A stretch of DNA of 64,000 nt from Chitinophaga vietnamensis (lineage in GTDB: Bacteria; Bacteroidota; Bacteroidia; Chitinophagales; Chitinophagaceae), in the NCBI RefSeq assembly GCF_902167635.1, contig NZ_CABHMS010000010.1, forward strand, positions 62,001-126,000, in the 5' to 3' direction. The notes below the pieces were generated by a model that was given only the letters and a program-made list of their open reading frames with translations, was not told the DNA's origin and ran no database searches. This document shows positions 9,013 through 17,709 of the stretch, piece after piece. Position numbers and translations under genes: made by a program. Within the stretch, counting starts at the first letter, position 1, and each line of letters begins with the position of its first letter.

Positions 9013-11550
9013 ATGGATATGGAAAATCAAACATCAGACGAATCTCTGCATAATGTAACCCATGTGGGTGGCATGTATGAGAGCTGGTTTCTGGATTATG
9101 CCTCCTATGTAATCCTGGAGCGTGCGGTGCCCAGCATCGAAGACGGGCTCAAACCCGTGCAGCGCCGTATCCTCCACGCCATGAAAGAAATGGACGATGG
9201 CCGCTTCAACAAAGTGGCTAACGTGATCGGACAAACGATGCAGTACCACCCGCACGGTGATGCTTCCATCAGCGATGCCATTGTAAACCTCGGACAAAAA
9301 GACCTGCTGATAGAAACCCAGGGTAACTGGGGCGATGTAAGAACCGGTGATGATGCAGCCGCCGCCAGGTATATCGAGGCACGCCTCTCGAAGTTCGCGC
9401 TGGACGTGGCTTTCAATAACAAAACTACTTCCTGGCAACTCAGCTACGACGGTCGTAAGAACGAGCCGCTCGTACTGCCCATGAAATTCCCGCTGCTGCT
9501 TGCACAAGGCGCAGAAGGTATCGCCGTAGGCCTCTCCACCAAAATATTACCACATAACTTCTGCGAGCTGATAGACGCTTCTATCAAATATCTCCGCGGA
9601 AAAAAATTCGAACTGTATCCCGATTTCGCCACCGCCGGTATGATAGATGTTACCAACTACAACGACGGTAAACGTGGCGGTAAAGTGAGAGTGCGCGCAC
9701 ATATCGAAGAGAAAGACAAGAAGACACTGCTGGTGAAAGATGTACCTTATGGCATCACCACCACCCAGCTGATGGAATCCATCGTGAAAGCGAACGACAG
9801 CGGCAAGATCAAGATACGCAAGGTGGTAGATAATACCGCCAAAGATGTGGAGATCGAAGTGCATCTGGCGCCGGGCATCTCGCCGGATATCACCATCGAT
9901 GCGCTCTATGCGTTTACCGATTGTGAAATATCCATCTCTCCGAATGCCTGCGTGATCGTGGAAGACAAACCTCATTTCCTCTCCGCCTCCGATCTGCTGA
10001 AAGCATCTACCGATTTCTCCAAAGACCTGCTGCGTCAGGAACTGGAGATCAGGCTGGCCGAACTCGAAGAGAAATGGCACTATACCTCCCTCGAAAAGAT
10101 CTTCTTCGAAAAAGGTATTTATAAAGAGCTGGAGCAGAAACACAAAGATTGGGAAGCCGTGATCGCCGCCATAGACAAGGCTTTTGCGCCCTATAAAAAG
10201 AATCTGAAACGGGCCATCACCCGTGAAGACATCCTGAAGCTCACCGAAAAACCGGTGCGCAGGATCTATCGCCTCGATATCAATGAACTGAATGAACAGA
10301 TCAAAGGCATCGAAGGCGACATCAAACAGGTGAAGAACGATCTCGCCAACCTCGTAGACTATGCAGTAAGCTACTACGAAGGCCTGCTTAAAAAGTATGG
10401 CAAAGGCCGCGAACGTACCACCGAAATCAAGATCTTCGATACCATCCAGGTAGCGCAGGTGGCCATCGCCAACACAAAACTGTACGTTAACCGTGCAGAT
10501 GGCTTCATCGGTACTTCGCTCAAGAAAGACGAATTTGTAGCTGATTGCTCCGACCTCGACAATATCATCATCTTCCGCCGCGATGGCAAGATGCTGGTAA
10601 CCAAGGTGGCCGACAAAACCTTTGTGGGCAAGGATATCATCCACGTGGATATATTCAGGAAGAACGACGAACGCACCACTTACAACATGATCTATGTAGA
10701 AGGTAAGACCGGCGTGAGCTATGCAAAACGCTTCAACGTTACCGGTGTTACCCGCGACAAAGAATACGATCTCGCACACAAGGGCGAGAAAAATTCCAAA
10801 GTGCATTACTTCTCCGCCAACCCTAACGGTGAAGCGGAAGTGGTGACCATCAAACTGAGCCCTAACTGCTCCGCACGTAACAAGGAGTTTGACCTGTACT
10901 TCGAGACCATCGCCATCAAAGGCCGTAACTCGATGGGTAACCAGGTAACAAAATATCCTATCCGCAGCGTGAAGTTCAAAGAGAAAGGCGTATCCACACT
11001 GGCCGGCCAGAAGATCTGGTATGATACAGAAACGGGCCGCCTTAATACGGAAGAACGTGGCGTGTACATCGGCAGCTTCGAAGGAGAAGATAAAATATTT
11101 GTAGCGTTCAAGAACGGTACCTATGAGCTCACCAATTATGAGCTCACCAACCGCTACGAATCCAATGATGTCGTCTACATCGAAAAATTCAATCCCGACA
11201 AAATTGTAACGGCTATCTATTTCGATGCCGATAAAAAGCAATTCAATGTAAAGCGCTTCCGGATTGAAACACAAACCCTGAATAACAAATTCCTCTTCAT
11301 CAAAGAAGGTGCGGGCAATTACCTGGAAATGGTAACTACGCACACACAACCGGTGGTTTTACTCAAAACCGGCAAGAAACGCAGCCCTGAAGAAGAAGAG
11401 ATCAACCTCGCTGAATTTATCGAAGTAACCGGCTGGAAAGCAGTAGGAACAAGGATCGCCGGGGATGACCTGATCAGCGCAGAGTTGTTATCTGAAGATG
11501 AAGATCCGGACCCGGAAGAGGAGTCGAATATACAAGGGGAACTATTTTAG
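9013..11550 (+). CDS. parC: DNA topoisomerase IV subunit A
   Basis: The DNA breakage-reunion subunit of topoisomerase IV (845 residues). The catalytic tyrosine is Tyr120 in AAARYIEARLS, preceded by GLKPVQRRILHAM and the winged-helix/QRDR segment YHPHGDASISDAIV (78-91). The C-terminal third (about 480-800) is a degenerate beta-pinwheel with repeated blade sequences, and the tail is very acidic. At the position equivalent to GyrA Ser83 / ParC Ser80, whose change gives fluoroquinolone resistance in Enterobacteria, this protein has alanine (Ala84). As far as I recall this is normal for Bacteroidota ParC. It pairs with ParE at 5725. The stop is followed after 8 bases by a perfect palindrome. Confidence 0.95.
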   Translation: MDMENQTSDESLHNVTHVGGMYESWFLDYASYVILERAVPSIEDGLKPVQRRILHAMKEMDDGRFNKVANVIGQTMQYHPHGDASISDAIVNLGQKDLLIETQGNWGDVRTGDDAAAARYIEARLSKFALDVAFNNKTTSWQLSYDGRKNEPLVLPMKFPLLLAQGAEGIAVGLSTKILPHNFCELIDASIKYLRGKKFELYPDFATAGMIDVTNYNDGKRGGKVRVRAHIEEKDKKTLLVKDVPYGITTTQLMESIVKANDSGKIKIRKVVDNTAKDVEIEVHLAPGISPDITIDALYAFTDCEISISPNACVIVEDKPHFLSASDLLKASTDFSKDLLRQELEIRLAELEEKWHYTSLEKIFFEKGIYKELEQKHKDWEAVIAAIDKAFAPYKKNLKRAITREDILKLTEKPVRRIYRLDINELNEQIKGIEGDIKQVKNDLANLVDYAVSYYEGLLKKYGKGRERTTEIKIFDTIQVAQVAIANTKLYVNRADGFIGTSLKKDEFVADCSDLDNIIIFRRDGKMLVTKVADKTFVGKDIIHVDIFRKNDERTTYNMIYVEGKTGVSYAKRFNVTGVTRDKEYDLAHKGEKNSKVHYFSANPNGEAEVVTIKLSPNCSARNKEFDLYFETIAIKGRNSMGNQVTKYPIRSVKFKEKGVSTLAGQKIWYDTETGRLNTEERGVYIGSFEGEDKIFVAFKNGTYELTNYELTNRYESNDVVYIEKFNPDKIVTAIYFDADKKQFNVKRFRIETQTLNNKFLFIKEGAGNYLEMVTTHTQPVVLLKTGKKRSPEEEEINLAEFIEVTGWKAVGTRIAGDDLISAELLSEDEDPDPEEESNIQGELF

Positions 11551-11558
11551 AATTGCTT

Positions 11559-11643
11559 GATTTACGGATTTTTTGATTTAATCAGAGCGGAGATGATAAC
11601 ATTGTTCATCTCCGCTCTGATTAAATCAAAAAATCCGTAAATC
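11559..11643. repeat. Perfect intergenic palindrome, 38-bp arms
   Basis: Arms 11559-11596 and 11606-11643 are exact inverted copies around a 9-base loop (TAACATTGT). The outer part is the AT-rich word GATTTACGGATTTTTTGATT, the inner part AGAGCGGAGATGA. It fills the gap between the converging stops of parC (11550) and the 11660 gene, the expected place for a bidirectional terminator. Confidence 0.9.
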
Positions 11644-11659
11644 GGGAAATCCGTAAATA

Positions 11660-12622
11660 TTACTGTTTCTTCTTCGGTGCTTCCTCTTTCTCAATATCTT
11701 CCGCACTGCGTGGCTTGGTCATGCTTTTCTTCTTCACATCTATTGGTATTGGGGCCGGTGCGCCTTTGCCCAGCGGGATGGCATCGTGGAATACTTTGTT
11801 GACATGCACCCATTTACCGGCTTTCCATTTAAAACCTTCGTAGTCCATATCCGACACATACGTATACTTTTTCCCGGGATCATTGCTTTCTGAAACGAGA
11901 TGGTCAAATACGATCATGTCCAGTTCCTTGTTGTAATTGAGCGTGGCCGTGCCTTCTTTCTTGTATTCCATCACGAAGCGGTTGCGGGTAGGCTGTGGGA
12001 TGCTGTCTTCTGCATAGCTGAAATAGGGGCCGCCAAAAACCGGTTGGCCATTCTTGAAGGTCAGCATTTCGATGATCTTCTTTTGGCTGCGCGGGTTGTT
12101 GGCATCCCAGCCGAAGAGCGTATAAAATTCCTGGTTAAAGTAATGCCGCTGGATGATGTTGTAGTACAGGCAGCCGTACCAGGATTTATTGCTGGCGATC
12201 GTATCTGTGTTGGTGAGATAGTCCGACGCATCAAAGAGCGGGAACAGCTTCAGCTGCCCGTCGGGCGTATTCATCTGGATGGCGCCATAGTGGCGGAAGA
12301 AGCCGTTTTCATGTTCCAGCGCCCAGGTGAAAATGCGGAAGGTACTATCGCCCGGATAGAGGACAGACACCGTATGCAGGGAGTCGAAAGTGTATTTGAA
12401 AGAATATTTTGTTTTCAGGGCGCGCACCAGTACGGGGATAAATTCATCGCAGGCGCGCTGGCGGCCATCGTCGCCTTTACCGGCGAAAATGTCCTGGCTC
12501 AGTTTCCGCAGGGTATCCTGGGAATGGCGCAGGGCCTTGAGTCCGGCGGCATCCGGGCGTTGCGCCAGGGCTGCGCAGCATGCCATCAATGGCAATAGTG
12601 ACAGTAGTAATTTTTTTACCAT
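11660..12622 (-). CDS. Secreted protein of unknown function
   Basis: About 320 residues from the ATG at 12622, which directly precedes a clear signal peptide (MVKKLLLSLLPLMACCAALAQ). An upstream in-frame start at 12670 would put 16 polar residues before the signal and is less likely. The mature protein has no family I can name. It is rich in aromatic residues, with segments such as GCLYYNIIQRHYF and FGWDANNPRSQKKIIEML, and ends in a Lys/Glu-rich tail (EKEEAPKKKQ). It may be the last gene of the heptose/glycosyltransferase run on this strand, 28 bases after gmhB. Nothing visible ties it to heptose metabolism. Confidence 0.8.
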   Translation of the reverse strand: MVKKLLLSLLPLMACCAALAQRPDAAGLKALRHSQDTLRKLSQDIFAGKGDDGRQRACDEFIPVLVRALKTKYSFKYTFDSLHTVSVLYPGDSTFRIFTWALEHENGFFRHYGAIQMNTPDGQLKLFPLFDASDYLTNTDTIASNKSWYGCLYYNIIQRHYFNQEFYTLFGWDANNPRSQKKIIEMLTFKNGQPVFGGPYFSYAEDSIPQPTRNRFVMEYKKEGTATLNYNKELDMIVFDHLVSESNDPGKKYTYVSDMDYEGFKWKAGKWVHVNKVFHDAIPLGKGAPAPIPIDVKKKSMTKPRSAEDIEKEEAPKKKQ

Positions 12623-12650
12623 ACCTATATAATACGGTTCCGGCTTGAAA

Positions 12651-13172
12651 TTATTGTATTTGCTGCGCAAAGGCCAGCAGGTTATTGTAACGTTGGTCTA
12701 TCAAGGGGTGCGGCATGGGCGTATCGGGCAGGGTAGAAGGGATGAACACTGTTTGCATACCCAGTTGCTTCCCGAACTGCATATCGCTGAGGGTGTTGCC
12801 TACCATGACCGACTGATGGAAGTCGATCTCGGGAAAGTCCCGCTGTGCCTGCATTGCCATACCAGATTGCGGTTTGCGGCAAGGGCTGTTGCTTTCCACA
12901 TCGGGGCAGAAATAGATGCCATCTATCCGGCCGCCATGGCGCTGGATTTCAGCCAGCATGCGGGCGTGTATCTCTTCAAGTCCGGCGGTGGTGAGCAATC
13001 CTTTGCCGATGCAACGCTGGTTGGTAACGATAACGATACGGCTGAAATGCTTTGCCAGTAAGGGCATGGCGGCCAGTACGCCATCGCTGAACCGGAACAT
13101 ATCCGGATGCAATACGTAACCGTTGTGTATCTCGTCGTTGATAACTCCGTCGCGGTCAAGAAAAAGCGTCAT
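12651..13172 (-). CDS. gmhB: D-glycero-D-manno-heptose 1,7-bisphosphate 7-phosphatase
   Basis: A HAD-IIIA phosphatase of 173 residues. It removes the 7-phosphate from heptose bisphosphate, the third step towards nucleotide-activated heptose. The catalytic DxD is Asp6/Asp8 in FLDRDGVIN, with VTNQ as motif II, CRKPQSGM as motif III and VGNTLSDMQFG as motif IV, where the first acidic residue is Asn. The zinc loop of the Escherichia coli enzyme (four Cys/His) is reduced here to the Cys of YFCPD and the Cys before RKP. The assignment is strengthened by the adjoining hddC, gmhA and hddA genes. A histidinol-phosphatase role is the alternative for the family but does not fit the neighbours. Confidence 0.88.
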   Translation of the reverse strand: MTLFLDRDGVINDEIHNGYVLHPDMFRFSDGVLAAMPLLAKHFSRIVIVTNQRCIGKGLLTTAGLEEIHARMLAEIQRHGGRIDGIYFCPDVESNSPCRKPQSGMAMQAQRDFPEIDFHQSVMVGNTLSDMQFGKQLGMQTVFIPSTLPDTPMPHPLIDQRYNNLLAFAQQIQ

Positions 13173-13176
13173 AACG

Positions 13177-13875
13177 TCAATGGCTATGTGAAAAATGTTG
13201 TTGAGCGGCGGCGTAGTCTTCCGGGATACCGATATCTATGAAATAGGTATCGCTGGTAAAACCATATATATCCCCGGCAGCGGCCTGTGGTTCCAGTACG
13301 GCTTTCTCAAAGGAAAATTGCGCTGGTAATAACAACTGATGTAAATAATCTTTATGGGTGAGATAGATACCGCCATTGATCAGCCCTGCTTCACAGAACT
13401 GTTTTTCATGGAAAGCGGTGATCTGTTGTTGTGCGTTGAGCGTAACAGTGCCGTAGCGATCGAAATGTTGCATGGGCTTCAAAGCGAGCGACAGCCGGCT
13501 TTTGCGGCTGTTGTGAAAGGCGTCGAAAGCGCGGAGGTCTACGTCAAAGTACGTATCGCCGTTTACGATGAACACTTTGTTGCCGTTTACTTTTTGCATG
13601 GCGTAAACGATGCCGCCGCCGGTGCCCAGCGGCTCCGGTTCTACGGTGAAGGATATACGAAGTGGCAGCTGTTGGCTTTCGCACCAACTGATCACTTGTT
13701 CTGATTTATACCCGAGGGAGAGGACAGCATGCGTAATGCCCTGTTGATGCAGGTAATATAATAGGTAATGCAGGAAAGGCTGGTCGCCGATAGGGGCCAT
13801 GCACTTGGGTTTGTCGGCCACTACGCTGCGGAGGCGGGTGCCGAGGCCGCCGGCGAGCACTATACATTCACTCAT
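13177..13875 (-). CDS. hddC: D-glycero-alpha-D-manno-heptose 1-phosphate guanylyltransferase
   Basis: A nucleotidyltransferase of 232 residues that begins with the nucleotide-binding loop LAGGLGTRLRSVVADKPKCM, followed by the metal-binding aspartate in IVNGDTYFDVD. In this neighbourhood (gmhA, hddA, gmhB) the expected reaction is transfer of GMP to heptose 1-phosphate to form GDP-D-glycero-alpha-D-manno-heptose. Sequence alone would not exclude another sugar-1-phosphate nucleotidyltransferase. Its start overlaps the gmhA stop by 4 bases (ATGA), and gmhB follows 4 bases after its stop. Confidence 0.88.
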   Translation of the reverse strand: MSECIVLAGGLGTRLRSVVADKPKCMAPIGDQPFLHYLLYYLHQQGITHAVLSLGYKSEQVISWCESQQLPLRISFTVEPEPLGTGGGIVYAMQKVNGNKVFIVNGDTYFDVDLRAFDAFHNSRKSRLSLALKPMQHFDRYGTVTLNAQQQITAFHEKQFCEAGLINGGIYLTHKDYLHQLLLPAQFSFEKAVLEPQAAAGDIYGFTSDTYFIDIGIPEDYAAAQQHFSHSH

Positions 13876-14450
13876 GCGCCGAACAAATTGTTTTCTACGA
13901 TCTCACAGATGATATGGCCCACGGTGATATGCGCTTCCTGGATGCGTGGCGTGTCGGCAGACGGCATATTGAGCAGGAAATCGCTGCCTTCTTTCATCTT
14001 GCCGCCGGTTTGACCGGTCATGCTCACAATCGTCATACCCTGTGCCTTGGCCACTTTCATGGCTTCGAGGATATTGGCGGAGTTGCCGGAGGTGGAGATG
14101 CCTACGAGTACATCGCCGGCCTGCCCGATGCCGCGCAGGATACGGGCATACACCTGGTCATAGCCATAGTCGTTGCCCACGGCTGTCATATACGAAGAGT
14201 TGCAATGCAAAGCTTCGGCATAGAGTGGTGTGCGGTCTTTATAAAATCTTCCGGAAAATTCAGCTGCAAGATGTTGCGCGTCGGCAGCACTGCCGCCATT
14301 GCCGCAGAAGAGGACCTTGTGGCCATCTTTGAGGCTTTGGGTGATCACCTCGGCCACCTGTGCAATGGTGTGCAGGAGCTGTTCGTCCTGGCAGATGGCC
14401 TCCTTTACGTTGATGCTGGCGCGTATGGTATTCGCTATTTGTTGCTTCAT
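13872..14450 (-). CDS. gmhA: Sedoheptulose 7-phosphate isomerase
   Basis: A SIS-domain protein of 192 residues that converts sedoheptulose 7-phosphate to D-glycero-D-manno-heptose 7-phosphate, the entry step of the pathway. The motif CGNGGSAADAQHLAAEFSGRF (phosphosugar binding, metal/catalytic residues) and GISTSGNSANI are diagnostic of GmhA. It overlaps hddC by 4 bases and lies 14 bases after hddA, all on the minus strand. Confidence 0.93.
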   Translation of the reverse strand: MKQQIANTIRASINVKEAICQDEQLLHTIAQVAEVITQSLKDGHKVLFCGNGGSAADAQHLAAEFSGRFYKDRTPLYAEALHCNSSYMTAVGNDYGYDQVYARILRGIGQAGDVLVGISTSGNSANILEAMKVAKAQGMTIVSMTGQTGGKMKEGSDFLLNMPSADTPRIQEAHITVGHIICEIVENNLFGA

Positions 14451-14464
14451 GTGTTAAAGATAAA

Positions 14465-15487
14465 TCAGATGCTCCACGTTTGAACACCGTTGTTGGTAAA
14501 ATGGTAGCGCTTCACATCGCCGCCAAAGCGGCTGAGGGCGTCCACTACAGCGAAGCGGGTATTTTTCGGGCAGTAGAAGATCATGAATCCGCCGCCGCCG
14601 GCGCCGGATATCTTGCCGCCGCTGGCGCCCGCCTGTCGGGCCGCTTCGTAGATCTCATCCAGTTGCGGGTTGGAGATACCTTTGGCCATCTGCTTCTTGT
14701 GTTCAAAGCCGTAGTTGAGGATATCGCCGATCAGGTCTATGCTGCCGCGCAACAAGGCTTCTTTCATCATCACCGCCTGTTCTTTCAGGTGGTGCATCGC
14801 TGCGATGGAGTCATCGTTTTTATCGGTTACATTTTTTTGTTGTTCAGAGATGATGGTGGAAGATAAACGGCTGGTAGAGGTGTAGAAGAGCACGAGATTA
14901 TTTTCCAGTTCATGCAGGTACACTTCCTTGATGCGCAGCGGGTTTACGATCACTTTGTCGCCTTTATAGAACTCCATGAAGTTCACACCGCCGAAGGTAG
15001 CCGCGTATTGATCCTGCTTGCCGCCGGCCTGTTGGAGGTCTTCTCTTTCCACGGAGTAGGCGAGGTGTGCAAGGTCGTATTCACCGAGGGGCAGTTTGAG
15101 CCATTCGGCGAAAGCGCCCAGTACGGCCACTACCAGGGTGGAGGAGGTGCCAAGCCCGGAGCCGGGAGGGGCATCCACATAGGTGGTCAGCTTGAAGCCG
15201 GAAGGCAGCTGGCCATAGTCTTTATGAATACGGTTCACTACACCTTTGAGGATATCCAGTTTACCATCTAACGGTAAGGGATATACGGCGTCGTAGCTCA
15301 GTGTTTCCTTTCTGTCGGCAGATTCAAAAATAACTTTCCCGTTTGTGAGCGGTTCGATAGAAGCGCGCGCATACAGGGAGATGGTAGCATTGAGGATGGC
15401 GCCGCCATAGAGGTCCGAATACGGGCTCACGTCTGTGCCGCCACCGGCAAGGCCTATACGAAGAGGTGCTTTACTTCTGTAGATCAT
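14465..15487 (-). CDS. hddA: D-glycero-alpha-D-manno-heptose 7-phosphate kinase
   Basis: A GHMP-family kinase of 340 residues. Motif 1 is APLRIGLAGGGTDVSPY near the N-terminus, the phosphate loop is PPGSGLGTSSTLVVA, and the C-terminal glycine motif is GGKISGAGGGGFMIF. The N-terminal RIGLAGGGTD form is typical of HddA and the related fucokinase-like sugar kinases. Together with HddC it marks the GDP-heptose branch (heptose 1,7-bisphosphate formed with alpha configuration at C1) rather than the bifunctional HldE route to ADP-heptose. GDP-heptose is used for S-layer glycans, capsules or O-antigens. Confidence 0.92.
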   Translation of the reverse strand: MIYRSKAPLRIGLAGGGTDVSPYSDLYGGAILNATISLYARASIEPLTNGKVIFESADRKETLSYDAVYPLPLDGKLDILKGVVNRIHKDYGQLPSGFKLTTYVDAPPGSGLGTSSTLVVAVLGAFAEWLKLPLGEYDLAHLAYSVEREDLQQAGGKQDQYAATFGGVNFMEFYKGDKVIVNPLRIKEVYLHELENNLVLFYTSTSRLSSTIISEQQKNVTDKNDDSIAAMHHLKEQAVMMKEALLRGSIDLIGDILNYGFEHKKQMAKGISNPQLDEIYEAARQAGASGGKISGAGGGGFMIFYCPKNTRFAVVDALSRFGGDVKRYHFTNNGVQTWSI

Positions 15488-15531
15488 ATCTTGAGTTTGG
15501 CATATGACATTATCTGCTGCTATGCAGGGTT

Positions 15532-16665
15532 TCAGTCTGCCGCTAATTTATGGATTTCTTTTGCCAGTCGCGCCCAGGAGTACTGTAATTTTTCCACGCG
15601 GAGGGCGGCCACCATATCGGCTTCGCGGTTATCTGCGAAATATTTTTCGATGGCGGCAGCGATGGCGGCGGGTTCGGGCTCGCATTGGAAGCCTACTTTC
15701 CCGTCGGGCACCATTTCGGTGAGGCCGCCTACATTGGTAACGACCATCGGTTTTTCAAAATGGTAGGCGATCTGTGAAATGCCGCTCTGGGTGGCGCTTT
15801 TATAAGGTTGTACCACCAGGTCGGCGGCACAGAAATAATTTTTTACTGCTTCGTTCGGGATGAAGTCGGTGTGCATCAGCACACGGTCGCCCAGCTGTAG
15901 CTCCTGTAACAGTTGCAGGTAGGGCGTGGCATCTTCATAAAATTCACCCGCTACGATCGCATGTATATCCATTTTTTTCATGCGCTCGTCGGCCATAGCT
16001 TTCAGCAGGAGGTCGAGCCCTTTATACTGCCGGATGAAACCGAAGAAGAGGATATAGCGTTTGTTGGGATCAAGCTGAAGATGAGCCCTGGCAGCCTCTT
16101 TGGAGATGAGGGCGCCATAGTTGTCGTAGATGGGGTGCGGTATCAGCGACGCTTTTTTGTTGGGCTCAAATACGCGCAGGTCGTTGAGCACCGATTGGCT
16201 CATCGCGATGAAAGCATCTACCGGTTTGAGGAAATACCTGGTGAAAGCCACGTCGCCGGGGCGTTTTTCATGTGGCACTACATTGTCCAGCACGGCGATC
16301 ACTTTAGTATTACGGCTTTTGCCGAGGCGCAGCAAGGTGCCCAAAGCCGGGCCCATAAAGGGCAGCCAGTATTTGCTGATAATGATATCAGGCTGCATGC
16401 GGCGTATCTTGCGGCCGGTGACCCACCAGTTGAGCGGGTTCACGGCATTGATCAGGCGGCGGATGCGCAGGTGCGCGGGCGCCGGGTCAGTAGAGTATTG
16501 GCTTTTGCCGGGGAAGAGAAAGTTAGGATACTGAACGGTAAAGGTAAATATCTCTACATCGTCCGTCAGTTGCAGTTCTTCGGCCAGGCGTTCATTATAA
16601 GCAGCCAGCCCACCCCTGTAAGGGTAGGCTGTGCCGAGGATCAATATCTTTTTTCTAGGTGCCAT
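15532..16665 (-). CDS. GT4-type glycosyltransferase
   Basis: A 377-residue GT-B fold glycosyltransferase. The N-terminal domain starts with ILILGTAYPYRGGLAAYNERL (acceptor side). The C-terminal group-1 domain has FFGFIRQYKGLDLLLKAM, and the nucleotide-sugar-binding segment is QSGISQIAYHFEKPMVVTNVGG, where the usual E-x7-E is partly replaced. No membrane helices. It lies 44 bases upstream of hddA in the same orientation, so it may transfer heptose or act on the same surface polymer, but donor and acceptor cannot be told from the sequence. Confidence 0.88.
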   Translation of the reverse strand: MAPRKKILILGTAYPYRGGLAAYNERLAEELQLTDDVEIFTFTVQYPNFLFPGKSQYSTDPAPAHLRIRRLINAVNPLNWWVTGRKIRRMQPDIIISKYWLPFMGPALGTLLRLGKSRNTKVIAVLDNVVPHEKRPGDVAFTRYFLKPVDAFIAMSQSVLNDLRVFEPNKKASLIPHPIYDNYGALISKEAARAHLQLDPNKRYILFFGFIRQYKGLDLLLKAMADERMKKMDIHAIVAGEFYEDATPYLQLLQELQLGDRVLMHTDFIPNEAVKNYFCAADLVVQPYKSATQSGISQIAYHFEKPMVVTNVGGLTEMVPDGKVGFQCEPEPAAIAAAIEKYFADNREADMVAALRVEKLQYSWARLAKEIHKLAAD

Positions 16666-16679
16666 TATTAAGAATTACG

Positions 16680-16729
16680 AATTACGAATTAAGAATTACG
16701 GACTAATTCGTAATTCTTAATTCGTAATT
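16680..16729. repeat. AT-rich palindrome, 21-bp arms, inside the glycosyltransferase run
   Basis: Arms 16680-16700 and 16709-16729 are exact inverted copies (AATTACGAATTAAGAATTACG) around an 8-base loop. The repeat word AAGAATTACGAATT recurs on both sides, so several register-shifted hairpins are possible. It touches the stop of the GT2 gene (16731) and precedes the start of the GT4 gene (16665). Here it lies between two co-directional genes rather than convergent ones, so it may divide the operon. Confidence 0.85.
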
Positions 16730-16730
16730 C

Positions 16731-17684
16731 TTAATTAGAGTTATCCATTCTTTCTTCTACCAGGTATGCATTGCGTTCGGCGGAATTGCGGGTTACCAGT
16801 TCACCGATGAAGCCGGTGAGGAACAGCTGAGAACCAATGATCATGAACAGGAGCGCCAGGAAAAAGATAGGCCTGTCGGTCATGTTATATTTGTCGTAGA
16901 AGAATTTGGCAAAGGTAAGATAGAAGGCAATGCAGAAGCCGAGGAAGAACGACAGTACGCCCAGTGCGCCAAAGAGGTGCATGGGGCGTTTGCCGAATTT
17001 GCCGATGAACATGATGGAGGCGAGGTCGAGGAAGCCGTTGATGAAGCGTTCCAGCCCGAACTTGCTCACGCCGTATTTGCGGGCGCGATGTTCCACCACT
17101 TTTTCACCGATGTTACGGAAGCCGTTCCACTTGGCGATCACCGGTATGTAGCGGTGCATTTCGCCATATACTTCTATTGATTTCACCACTTTCCGGCTGT
17201 AGGATTTGAGGCCGCAGTTCATATCATGCAGCTTCACGCCGCTCATGCGGGTGGTGGTGTAGTTGTACAGTTTGGAGGGCAGGTTTTTGGTCACGGCGTT
17301 GTCGTAACGTTTTTTCTTCCAGCCACTCACCAGGTCGTATCCGTCTTCCACGATCATGCGGTAGAGTTCCGGTATTTCATCAGGACTGTCTTGCAGGTCA
17401 GCGTCCATGGTGATCACCACGTCGCCCTGCGCTGCCGCGAAGCCTTCGTTGAGGGCGGCCGACTTACCATAATTACGTTGGAATTTGATGCCTTTGATAC
17501 ATGGATTTTCAACGCCGAGTTGTTGAATCACCTGCCATGAGTTGTCGGTGCTGCCATCATCCACCATCCATACTTCGTAGGTGAAATGGTGGGCCTGCAT
17601 CACGCGTGCGATCCAGGCAGACAGTTCTGGCAATGATTCTTCTTCGTTTTTTAAAGGAACGATGACGGATATGTTTAAACTCAT
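16731..17684 (-). CDS. Membrane-anchored GT2 glycosyltransferase (polyprenyl-phosphate type)
   Basis: 317 residues. The GT-A catalytic domain contains SVIVPLKNEEESLPEL, the DDGSTDNSW donor loop and the DADLQDSPDEIPEL metal-binding motif. Two C-terminal transmembrane helices (about 237-257 and 272-295) follow. This architecture is that of dolichyl/undecaprenyl-phosphate mannose or glucose synthases (DPM1/GtrB/ArnC group), which load a sugar onto a lipid carrier at the inner membrane. It follows DUF4199 by 25 bases. The order dihydroorotase-like, DUF4199, GT2 recurs, to my recollection, in other Bacteroidota. Confidence 0.92.
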   Translation of the reverse strand: MSLNISVIVPLKNEEESLPELSAWIARVMQAHHFTYEVWMVDDGSTDNSWQVIQQLGVENPCIKGIKFQRNYGKSAALNEGFAAAQGDVVITMDADLQDSPDEIPELYRMIVEDGYDLVSGWKKKRYDNAVTKNLPSKLYNYTTTRMSGVKLHDMNCGLKSYSRKVVKSIEVYGEMHRYIPVIAKWNGFRNIGEKVVEHRARKYGVSKFGLERFINGFLDLASIMFIGKFGKRPMHLFGALGVLSFFLGFCIAFYLTFAKFFYDKYNMTDRPIFFLALLFMIIGSQLFLTGFIGELVTRNSAERNAYLVEERMDNSN

Positions 17685-17709
17685 TACAGTTTTTGCTTGG
17701 TATATAATT

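Noticed and set aside
9547-11349. 600-codon open frame on the minus strand opposite parC
   Set aside because: It is a shadow of parC in the antisense frame. Its translation is low-complexity (rich in F, I, H, D) and matches no family, while the plus strand encodes an unmistakable ParC.
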